Source: Flavilitoribacter nigricans DSM 23189 = NBRC 102662 (GTDB taxonomy: Bacteria; Bacteroidota; Bacteroidia; Chitinophagales; Saprospiraceae). From it: a DNA stretch of 64,000 nucleotides. A model generated the notes under the pieces. It was not told where the DNA came from, did no database searches, and worked only from the letters and a program-made list of their open reading frames with translations. The position numbers were made by a program, and so were the translations under genes. This document shows, one piece after another, positions 50,603-63,200 of the stretch. The stretch covers positions 1 to 64,000 of the forward strand of contig NZ_PDUD01000053.1 of the NCBI RefSeq assembly GCF_002646595.1. Reading direction: 5' to 3'. Every line of letters starts with the position of its first letter. Positions within the stretch are counted from its first letter, which is position 1.

Positions 50603-51243
50603 GATCGTTAACACTTCTTACCCCAAGGTCAGAAAAGGGATTGGACTGGGTTAAATCAATAGCCCCGACGCCGCTTTTCTGGCCTTTCCTTTTTCCCATT
50701 TTATCTCTAAAAAAAAGGGCGCCACTCATTCTGGCGCCCCGGATTCTAAGTACAACTGACTTAGTATGCAAATTTTTCCATGCTCATGAGTCAGTGTCAT
50801 GCGATGTGGCTAAATTGGATTTTTTCATTAAGTAACCTATTAAGATTTTCTCTTATAAATTTAGTGTATTTATCCAAATCTCTTCTGGACATTTCCTGCA
50901 AAAATCTGGACAATCTTTGCATCACGGCTTTTTATCTGGTTAATTGCCAACATTTTACATTGAAAAAAAAGTTTTATTGCAAACCTGCTGCACGGTTGAA
51001 ATAGATAGCAATATTTTTTTATATTTATCTTTTTCCGATAAAACGCTTCGGATCTTAATGATTTCTGGAAAAAGATTGATTATTTTACATGCACATTCAC
51101 AACCTCCCCTAGTAGATATTTAGATACCTTGTATTGCTTGATTTATCCACAGTACTCAGATAAGTAGACACGCAACAGTTTATTACGACTATTTTTTATA
51201 CCTCAGCTAAATAGATTTTTTTATTCTAGCAAAAGGGTTCTTA
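50603..51243. other. 641-bp AT-rich intergenic region
   Basis: No gene is supported between the PDZ protein and the giant surface-protein gene. The right 500 bases are strongly AT-rich. A 74-codon plus-strand frame (50780-51004) lacks protein-like composition. The only clear signal is a leftward terminator at 50709-50739. The promoter of the giant gene must lie here; no canonical TAnnTTTG is found near 51200. Confidence 0.5.
50709..50739 (-). terminator. Leftward-reading terminator hairpin
   Basis: GGGCGCC (50717-50723) and GGCGCCC (50733-50739) pair around ACTCATTCT. The adjacent A-run (50709-50716) becomes a U-run only in a leftward transcript. The rightward gene before it does not get a U-run from this hairpin. 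Confidence 0.65.
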
Positions 51244-54200
51244 ATGTCTGGCCACATAAGAAGCATGTCATCCTTAGGTTACACCGTCACCCTGTGTCTT
51301 TTCTGCATCTTTACTGCGAAAGGAAACAACCCGTATGTACCATCATCATCTGATCTCGTATTCATTGATCTGGAAAATATATCCACTTCCAAAATACGGA
51401 TCCACGCCTCTGACGTCCATCATCCTTCGTGGGAATTCCGAACTGCGGGCTCCGCAACGTTTAAGGTAATCTTCTGGGCCGGTAGCGATACCGAGTTTAT
51501 CCGGATTGACCGACCGCGCATGCCTTTTGGGGTATTTAGCCCATCGTCGGCCACTTTTTCCTTTAATTCCGCTGCCGGTTACCAGTTTGGCGAACCGGTC
51601 TACCTGAAAGGCGATACCTACCACGTGGTGGAAGTCCCGCGACATCTCCTGGAGATGCAGGAACTGGTTATTTCCATCCGTAAGGCCGGTCCGGAGCAGT
51701 TAACTGCCGCTCCGATGGTGGCTACCTGTCCGCCGCGGGATACGGTATGTGCCATCAGCGATACGACTTCCCTGAAAACCCAACTGGAATTTGAAGCGGC
51801 GGGTGGAATAATTGATTTTCCGGTAGGTCCCTGTACGATAAGTACCATTTTCTCAGCCGATGCAGTAGTGGATAACCCGCTGCTCTGTGAAACGGTAATC
51901 ACGCGTACTTATACCGTGCTCAGTGACTGTGCCCCCCTTTCCTGCCTGCAGATCCTGGTCGTAAAAGATACCATCGATCCGGTATTCACCGCCCAGCCAA
52001 TGGATCAGACTGTCGAGTGTAACGGGACCGGCCTGACCGCCCAGATCAATACCTGGCTGAGTAACAACGGTGGCGCTACGGCCACGGACGATTGCAGTAA
52101 TTTCACCTGGTCTAATGATTTTGACGTAGCCAATTTCGTCAATACCTGCGGCCAGAACGGTTCCATCGATGTGACCTTTACAGCAACTGATTCCTGCGGT
52201 AATGCCAGCAGTGCGGTGGCGACTTTTACAATTGAAGATACGACGGCTCCCTCGCCGCCACCGGCGCCGAACAATACCACTTACCAGTGTTTTGAAGACG
52301 TACCCGCTCCCGGAAACCTGACGGCCTCCGACAATTGTGAGGGGACCATTACGGTTACCGGAGTAGATGATATAACAGTTGGCACCTGTATTAGTGAATT
52401 GACCATTGTCCGCACCTGGACTTTTACGGACGCCTGTATGAATGCTTCCAGCGTCTCGCAGACGATCACGGTCATGGATACGACCCCTCCCGAAACCCCG
52501 ACACCTCCCGCTGACGTTACGGTTTCCTGCGAAGACGACGTACCCGCTATGGTCAATCTGACCGGTATGGACAATTGTGACGGAGAGCTCATCGTGCCGG
52601 CTTCGGACGTCATTAGCCCGGGCAACTGTGACAATCAGTACGTCATTACCCGTACCTGGACTTTCCTGGATGCCTGCGGCAATATGAGTGCCGTTTCCCA
52701 GACCATTACGGTCAATGACGATACGGCTCCGGTGGTACCGGCCGCCCCGGGGAACCTGATCCTTACCTGTGCCGATGAAGTACCGGCCGCAGTAGCTCTG
52801 ACCGCCACCGATAACTGTGATGGAGACATTACCGTGAATCCGACGGAAGATTTTGACAACGGCCTGTGCCCGAATGAATATGTGCTGACCCGCACCTGGA
52901 CCTTCACCGATGCCTGCGGCAATACGGACGAGGTTTCCCAGATAATCGTAGTCAATGACGATACCGATCCGGTGCTGCCCGATCCACCGGCCGATGTGAC
53001 CGTATCCTGTGCGGATGAGGTACCCGCGCCCGTTAGCCTGACGGCGACCGATAGTTGCGACGGAGACATCACCGTTAATCCTACGGAGCAGACCAATACC
53101 GGTAATTGCCCCAATCAATATACTATTATCCGTACCTGGACTTTTGCGGACGGCTGCGGCAATGGCGGTAGTGTACAGCAGACCATTACGGTTGATGACC
53201 AAACAGCGCCCGTTGCGCCCAACTCACCGAACGATATAAGCGTTTCCTGTGATGCCGGCGTTCCCGCAGCGGTAGATCTGACCGCTACGGACAACTGTAA
53301 CGGTGACATCACCCTTAGCCCGACGGAGCAGCTTACGCCGGGCAATTGTGCGAATGAATATACCCTGGTCCGCACCTGGACCTTCACCGATGCCTGCGGC
53401 AACACCAGTGCCGTCTCCCAGACCATTACCGTTAACGATCAGACGCCACCCGTGGCACCCAGCGCACCGGCCGATATTAACGCCTCCTGCGATGCCGAAA
53501 TACCCGCAGCCGTGGACCTGACCGCTACCGATAACTGCGACGGAGACATCACCGTTAGCCCAACCGAGCAGATCAATACCGGTAATTGTGCCAACCAATA
53601 CACCCTGGTCCGCACCTGGACGTTTACCGATGACTGCGGCAATACCAGTACCGTCTCTCAGACTATTACCGTTAACGATCAGACGGCGCCCGTGGCACCC
53701 AGCGCACCGGCCGATATTAACGCCTCCTGCGATGCCGAAGTACCCGCAGCCGTGGACCTGACCGCTACCGATAACTGCGACGGCGATATCACCGTTAGCC
53801 CAACCGAGCAGATCAATGCCGGTAATTGTGCCAACCAATACACCCTCGTTCGTACCTGGACGTTTACCGATGACTGCGGTAATACCAGTACCGTCTCTCA
53901 GACCATTAACGTTAGCGACAATACGGCGCCGGCCGCACCGGCTGCACCAGCAGATGTTGATGTTTCTTGCGACGCGGAAGTACCCGCAGCCGTGGACCTG
54001 ACCGCTACCGATAACTGCGACGGAGATATCACCGTTAGTCCAACCGAGCAGATCACCGCCGGTAATTGTGCCAACCAATATACCCTCGTCCGCACCTGGA
54101 CTTTCACCGATGACTGCGGTAATACCAGTACCGTCTCTCAAAACATTACCGTTAACGATCAGACGGCGCCCGTGGCACCGGCTGCACCAGCAGATGTTGA

Positions 54201-57200
54201 TGTTTCCTGCGACGCCGAAGTACCCGCAGCCGTGGATCTGACCGCTACCGATAACTGCGACGGAGACATCACCGTTAGTCCAACCGAGCAGATCACCGCC
54301 GGTAATTGTGCCAACCAATATACCCTGGTACGCACCTGGACCTTTACCGATGACTGTGGTAATACCAGTACCGTCTCCCAGACCATTAACGTTAGCGACG
54401 ATACGGCGCCGGCCGCACCGACACCACCGGCCAACGTCACCGTTTCCTGCTCCGCAGATGTACCTGCGGCCGTCAATCTCACGGCAACGGACAACTGCGA
54501 CGGCGACATCATCGCCAGTCCCTCGGAGCAAACTAACCCGGGGAACTGCGCCAATCAATATACCCTGATCCGTACCTGGACCTTCACCGATGACTGCGGT
54601 AATGAAAGTTCCGTCTCCCAGACCATTACCGTCAACGATAATACGACGCCTACTTTTGATACCCCTCCGGCCGACCTCACCGTAGAATGCAATGGGATGG
54701 GTCTGACCAGTCAGATCAATAGCTGGCTGAATACTTTTGGCGGTGCAGTGGCCAGTGATAATTGCGGACAGGTGACGCTCAGTCATAATTTCAATGCGAA
54801 CGCTTTCAGTACTGACTGTGGCAATGCCGGCTCGATCACGGTTACGTTCACCGCTACCGATGATTGTGGTAACAGCACCGACCAAACAGCCACCTTCACC
54901 ATCGAAGACACAACCGCTCCCGAGCTGAGCTGTACCCAGGCCACCTACGATCTGGGTTGTAATCCCGACGATAATAATTCCGATGATATTCCCGATGACA
55001 TCGACCCCATGGCTCTCATCGGATCAGATATCACGGCGACGGATATTTGTAATTCGACCAATATCACCTATACGCAGATCGACCAGGTACTGACCGGCTG
55101 CGATCGCAGCATCACTTACCGCTACGAAGCGACGGATGCCTGTGGGAATGTTTCCGCAAGTTGTGATGTGACTTTTACTTGGGTATACGACGTGACACCG
55201 CCGACGCTTGATATGGCGGCCATTGACCTGTTCATACAGCAGTGTCGACGCAATGAAAGTGCCATCGATACCCTCGAAACCTGGCTTGCTGATAACGGTG
55301 GGGCCCTGGCTACGGATAACTGCAGCGATATCACCTGGACCAACAGCATCACTACCCTGACCGGGACCTGTCAAAACGACATCGTCGATGAGATCATCTT
55401 CTACGCTTCAGATGCCTGCGGCAATACGGTTTCGGATACCGCCTTTTTCAATATCATAGACAATGAATCTCCGATCATCTCTTTTGAGAGCGGCAACCAG
55501 ATCAAGGATACCATTACCATGTACGTGGAATGCGGAGACGATATTTCGGTAGAGGCGCTGGGCAATCCGGTACAGCAGGTGACCGATAACTGCGATGCCA
55601 ATCCAGAATTGACCTACCAGGATTTCTACTACAACAACGGCGACTGTATTGCTTCTTTTGACAAAGAGACCAATATCAATGCCGGACAGGGGGTATACGT
55701 CGATCTGGAAGTAACGGAAGACAATGGTACTGCGGCCAGTCAGATCAATAATATTCTGATTGAATTCGAAGCCAACCAGGGTAAAGGTCGAGGCCAGTTC
55801 ATCTTGATCTCTCCCACCGGCCAGGCCATCATCCTGATCGGCGTTTACTGCCAGGGGGGCGAATGTGATGACGCCGACCGGAACAGTATCGAACGCTATA
55901 AGGTACAGCTCTGGAACTGTGGACAGGGATATCCGGTATGGGGTAACAATGATTTCATCTTTACGGGTATCGGAAACTTCACACCGACCGGAGGTGTTCC
56001 GTCGACCACTACCCCGGTGGAATACAACGGCCAGCCAATCCCACCCGAGAACTATGTAGACTGTTTTGAAGATTTTACCGGAGATCTGTTCGGAACCTGG
56101 CAGATCTTTGCGGAAAAGCAAGCCAGTTCGAACGGTGAACTCAAGTTTCTGGGTGCCTGTATTCAGGCGGCTAGCTGTATCCCCAATGGAGGCGGTATTA
56201 TTCGGAAATGGATCGCTACCGATGGTTGCGGCAACGTATCTACCGCTGATCAGTATATTTTGTACAATGACTTTACGCCTCCGACCATCACTTCCTGCGG
56301 TGCCCCGGTTACGGTAGAATGTCGCGCGGATATTCCCGCTCCGGATACCACTATTGTAATGGCGATCGACAACTGTGACGGTCCGGTCACTATTTCCCAT
56401 GTCGGCGACGTATCCGATAATCAAACCTGCCCCGAGACCATTACCCGTACCTACCAGGTAGTAGACCAGTGCGGTAATCTGGTGACTTGTGACCAGATCA
56501 TCACGGTGCACGATATCACGCCGCCGGTTTTGGACAATCCCCCAATGGATGTAACCGTAGAATGCCTGAGCGATCTGCCGGCCATGACGGATCTGGACTG
56601 GACGGATAACTGTAACGGAGCCGGCACCGTCACCGGTATGGACGTAATTGACGACCAGGACTGTCCGACCCTCGTTACCCGAACGTGGACTTACACCGAT
56701 TCCTGCGGTAATACCTCGGACGCCATCCAGTTGATCAACATCGATGACACCACACCACCGGCAGTACCGGCTAATGACGGCAGTACCGTAAACTGCCCGG
56801 CTGATATAACCACACCCACCCCACCCGTGGTGACCGACAATTGCGGAGCGACCATCACCCCTACCGGACCGGTAGAAAGCGCCGATCTGGTCTGTGACGG
56901 CACCAAGACGTACACCTGGACGTATACGGATTGTGCCGGGAACGTCAGTGAATGGATCTACACCTATACCCTGGAGATCTTACCTCCGATCGCTCCGGAC
57001 CCGACCTCCGAAACCGTTGATTGTTATGCGGACATTAGTCTGCCGACACCGCCCGATGTGCAGGATGCCTGCGGTACGGTCATCTCCATTACCGGGCCGG
57101 TAGAAGGTACCGTACCGGATTGCGAAGGAGATATTACGTACACCTGGACCTACGAAGATTGTAATGGCGTTATGGTGACCTATGTGCATACCGTGACCAT

Positions 57201-60200
57201 CGATATTCCGCTGCCGACTGCTCCGGCCCCAACCGCCGAAACGGTCGACTGTTACGCGGATATCGTATTACCGACGCCACCCGATGTACCGGATGCCTGT
57301 GGTATCGATATGATGATCACCGGCCCCGTGGAAGGTAATGTACCCGATTGTGAAGGCGACGTGACCTATACCTGGACTTACACGGATTGTGTGGGTGAAA
57401 CGGTCAATTATGTGCACACCGTAACTATTGACATTCCACTGCCGACTACTCCGGACCCAACCGCCGAAACGGTCGACTGTTACGCGGATATCAATCTGCC
57501 GACCCCACCCACCGTGCTGGACGCCTGCGGCGAAACCATGATCATGAGCGGTCCGGTAGAAGGCACCGTGCCTAACTGTGAAGGTGACATAACTTACACC
57601 TGGACTTATACCGATTGCACTGGCGCAGCCGTCGACTATGTGCACACTGTAACCATCGACATTCCACTACCGACCGCTCCGGCACCCACGACCGACCTGG
57701 TCGATTGCTATGCCGATATCGTACTGCCGACGCCACCCGATGTACCGGATGCCTGTGGCACCGATATGATGATCACCGGCCCCGTGGAAGGTACTGTTCC
57801 TACCTGCGAAGGTGAGGTTACGTACACCTGGACCTACACCGATTGTGCCGGCGAAACGGTCGAGTACGTACATACGGTGACCATCGACATCCCATTGCCA
57901 ACCGCACCTGCACCAACCAGTGCTACCGTCGATTGTTATGCCGATATTGTACTACCGACGCCACCCGTTGTGCAGGACGCCTGCGGGACCGACATGATCA
58001 TTACTGGCCCCGAAGAAGGCACTGTTCCTGCTTGTGAGGGCGATGTAACTTATACCTGGACCTACGAAGATTGTACCGGCGAAACCGTCGAGTACGTGCA
58101 TACCGTGACCATCGATATTCCCGAACTGGTCGCACCCGACCCAACGGCCGAAACGGTGAATTGCTACGCCGATATCGTACTGCCAACGCCACCGGAATTG
58201 CTGGATGGATGCGGAACGACGGCCACGATCACCGGACCGGAGGAAAGTGCCGTGCCCAACTGCGAGGGGGACATCACCTACACCTGGACCTACGAGGATT
58301 GTACCGGCGCCACGGTTCAATACGTGCATACCGTAACCATCGATATTCCCCTGCCGACCGCTCCGGATCCAACCGCTGAAACGGTAGATTGCTACGACGA
58401 TATCGTGCTGCCGGCACCGCCGGTGGTGCAGGATGCCTGCGGTACCGATATGACCGTCACCGGTCCGGCAGAAAGTGCCGTGCCTGATTGTGAGGGCGAT
58501 GTGACCTATACCTGGACTTATGAAGATTGTACCGGCGCTACCGTCGATTATGTGCATACCGTGACCATCGATATTCCCGCACCCACGGCACCGGATCCAA
58601 CCAGTGAAACCGTAAACTGTTACGCCGATATCGATCTGAGCCAGCTGAGTTTACCAACCGTTATGGATGCCTGTGGCACCGTACTTACGCCCACCGGACC
58701 AGTGGAAAGTACACCACCGGACTGTAATGGCGATGTCACTTATACCTGGACCTACGAGGACTGTACCGGCGCTACCGTCGATTATGTGCATACCGTGACG
58801 ATTGACATTCCGGCACCGACCGCACCGGCACCGACCAGTGAAACCGTAAATTGTTATGCCGACATCGACCTCAATCAGTTGAATTTACCGACCGTTACGG
58901 ATGCCTGCGGTACGGTACTGACACCTAGTGGCCCCATCGAAAGTACGCCTCCGGCCTGTAATGGCGATCTCACCTATACCTGGACGTACGAGGACTGTAA
59001 TGGCCACACCGTCAATTACGTACACACCGTCACCATCGATATTCCACCGATAAGTTCCCCGGATCCAACGAGTGAGGCTGTAGACTGCTACGACGATATC
59101 GATCTGAGTCAGCTGACCTTACCCGTGGTCACGGATGCCTGCGGAACGGTGCTTACCCCCACCGGGCCGACGGAAAGTACACCACCGGATTGTAATGGAG
59201 ATGTAGTTTATACCTGGACGTACGGTGATTGCAATGGCGCTTCTATTGAATATCAACATACGGTGACCATTATTATCCCATCTTTAACGGCACCCGCCCC
59301 GAGTTCGGAAACGGTCCAGTGTTATGCCGATATTGACCTGGGACAACTCACGCTACCGACCGTCACGGATGGCTGTGGCACCGTACTTACGCCCAGCGGA
59401 CCGCTAGAAAGTACGCCTCCGGATTGCAATGGTGATGTGACCTACACCTGGACTTATGAGGATTGCACCGGTGCCACCGTCGAATATGTCCATACCGTAA
59501 CCATCAATATCCCGGCACCAACTGCACCCGCTCCGACGACGGCAACGGTCGATTGCTACGACAATATTAACCTGCCGGATCCGCCGGTAGTCCAGGATGC
59601 CTGTGGTACCGATATGACCGTATCCGGGCCGGTAGAAGGAAGTGTTCCAGCCTGCGAGGGCGACGTAACTTACACCTGGACTTACGAGGATTGCAACGGA
59701 GCAACGGTCGACTATATCCATACCGTCACCATTGACATTCCGGAAACTGTGGCGCCCCAGCCGACTTCGATTACTGTAGACTGCTACGATGATATCGTAC
59801 TACCAACGCCACCCAGCGTGCAGGATGGATGTGGGACAGCATTGACTGCGTCCGGCCCCGTAGAAGGCAACTTTCCGGACTGTGAAGGCGACATCACCTA
59901 TACCTGGACCTACCAGGATTGTACCGGTGCCATGGTTGAATACGTGCATACTGTAACCATTGACATTCCAACTTTTACCGGTCCCGATGCGACTTCCGCT
60001 ATGGTGAACTGCTACGATGACATTGTGTTGCCGACACCGCCCGCCGTGCAGGATGCCTGTGGAAATGACATTATTCCCAACGGACCGGTTGAGAGTATTA
60101 TCCCAAGCTGTGAAGGTCAGGTGGTGTATACCTGGACCTATACGGACTGCGCCGGGAATAGCGCTGATTATGTACATACCGTGACGATTAACCTGGCACC

Positions 60201-63200
60201 CTTTACTGCTCCAACTCCTACCAGTGAGACCGTGGCTTGTTACGATGATATCGTGCTGCCGACACCACCCAGTATTCAGGATGTATGTGGAACGGATCTG
60301 ATCCCCACCAATCCGGTCGAAAGCACGCCTCCGGATTGTGAAGGCGTTATTACCTATACCTGGACGTATACCGACTGTGGAGGTAATTCATTTGATTATG
60401 TCCATACGGTGACTATCGATATTGCGGCACCGACCGCACCGGCACCAACTACGGATATTGTGGACTGTTATGCCAATATCGTATTGCCAATGCCACCCGT
60501 AGTGCAGGATGCCTGCGGAAATGATATGACCGTCACCGGGCCGGTAGAAGGTACCGTACCCGACTGTGAGGGCGACATCACCTACACCTGGACCTACGAA
60601 GATTGTACCGGCGCAACTGTTGACTACGTGCATACGGTAACCATCGATATCCCCGATCCGGTGGCGCCCGCACCGACCACCGCAACCGTAGATTGTTACG
60701 ATAATATCATGCTGCCGACGCCGCCCGATCTGCAGGATGGCTGCGGCGCTACGGCTTCCATTACAGGGCCTACGGAAAGCGCTACTCCGGATTGTGAAGG
60801 GGAGATCACTTTCACCTGGACGTACGAAGATTGTACCGGCGCAACTGTCGACTACGTGCATACTGTGACCATAGATATCCCCGCTCCAACCGCACCGGCA
60901 CCAAGCACCGATGTCGTCGATTGCTACGCCAATATTGTGCTACCAACGCCGCCCGTTGTGCAGGACGCCTGTGGTACCGATATGACCGTCACCGGACCGC
61001 TGGAAGGTGCCGTACCCGACTGCGAAGGTGATGTGACCTATACCTGGACCTATACCGATTGTACTGGTGCAACCGTCGACTACGTGCATACCGTGACCAT
61101 CGATATACCGGCTCCAACCGCACCGACACCAACTACAGACCTGGTCGATTGCTACGCCGATATCGTACTACCGACGCCACCCGTTGTGCAGGATGCCTGC
61201 GGAACTGATATGACCGTCACCGGGCCCGTAGAAGGCACCGTACCTAACTGCGAAGGGGAAGTCACCTACACCTGGACCTACGAAGATTGCACCGGCGCAA
61301 CTGTCGATTACGTACACACTGTGACCATCGATATTCCGGCACCAACCGCCCCCGCTCCCACTACGGACCTGGTCGATTGCTACGCCGATCTTGTCCTACC
61401 GACACCGCCCGTTGTGCAGGACGCCTGTGGTACCGACATGACCGTAACCGGCCCGGTGGAAGGTACTGTGCCAACTTGCGAAGGTGACGTAACTTATACC
61501 TGGACTTACGAAGATTGCACCGGCGCTACCATTGATTATGTCCACACCGTGACAATTGACATCCCAGCGCCAACCGCACCCGCACCAACCACCGATGTGG
61601 TCGATTGCTATGCCAATATCGTGCTACCAACGCCACCCGTTGTGCAGGATGCCTGCGGAACCGATATGACCGTCACCGGACCGGTAGAAGGTACCGTGCC
61701 CGACTGTGAGGGCGAAGTGACTTACACCTGGACTTACGAAGATTGTACCGGCGCAACTGTCGATTACGTACACACCGTGACCATCGACATCCCTGTACCG
61801 GTAGCCCCCGCCCCGACCACTGCCACGGTCGACTGCTACGATAATATTACCCTGCCGGATCCGCCGGATCTGCAGGATGGTTGCGGCGCAGCCGTAACGA
61901 TTACCGGGCCGGTAGAAGGTAGCGTACCCGATTGCGAGGGCGACGTTACCTACACCTGGACTTACGAGGATTGCACCGGCGCTACCGTCGATTATGTGCA
62001 TACCGTAACCATCGATATTCCCGCACCAACCGCACCGGCTCCAACTACGGACCTCGTTCACTGCTACGCCAATATCGTACTGCCGACACCGCCCGTGGTG
62101 CAGGATGCCTGTGGTAACGATATGACCGTCACCGGGCCGGTGGAAGGTACTGTACCCGACTGCGAAGGTGATGTAACCTACACCTGGACCAATACCGATT
62201 GCACTGGCGCAACCGTCGACTACGTGCATACCGTGACTATCGACATCCCGGCACCAACCGCACCGACACCCACTACTGACCTGGTCGATTGCTACGCCAA
62301 TATCGTACTACCGACGCCACCCGTTGTGCAGGACGCCTGTGGTACCGATATGACCGTCTCCGGACCGGTAGAAGGTACTGTGCCTAACTGTGAGGGTGAA
62401 GTCACCTACACCTGGACCTACGAAGATTGCACCGGCGCAACTGTTGATTACATCCATACCGTGACAATCGATATTCCCGCACCAACGGCACCGGCTCCAA
62501 CTACCGACCTGGTCGATTGCTACGCCGATATTGTTTTGCCAACGCCACCTACGGTGCAGGATGCCTGTGGTACCGACATGAACGTCACCGGACCAGTGGA
62601 AGGCACCGTGCCTACTTGCGAAGGCGACGTAACTTATACCTGGACTTACGAAGATTGCACCGGCGCTACCGTTGATTATGTTCACACCGTGACGATTGAC
62701 ATCCCAGCGCCAACCGCACCCGCTCCAACCACCGATGTGGTCGATTGCTATGCCAATATCGTGCTGCCAGCGCCACCCGTAGTCCAGGATGCCTGCGGAA
62801 CCGATTTGACCGTCTCCGGGCCGGTAGAAGGCACCGTACCCGACTGTGAAGGCGAAGTGACCTACACCTGGACTTACGCGGATTGTACCGGTGCTACCGT
62901 CGATTACGTACACACCGTAACCATCGACCTTCCTGCACCAGTAGCACCCGCCCCAACCACCGCAACGGTCGATTGCTACGATAATATCACCCTGCCGGAT
63001 CCGCCGGATCTGCAGGATGGTTGTGGCGCAACCGTAACCATTACCGGACCGGTGGAAGGTACCGTGCCCGACTGTGAGGGTGAAGTTACCTATACCTGGA
63101 CTTACGAGGATTGCACCGGCGCTACTGTCGATTATGTGCATACCATAACGATTGATATACCAGCACCAACCGCACCGGTACCGACTACAGATATGGTCGA

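Noticed and set aside
50780-51004. 74-codon plus-strand frame in the AT-rich gap
   Set aside because: Leucine/cysteine-rich translation of AT-rich DNA with no conserved features; it ends far from the next gene.
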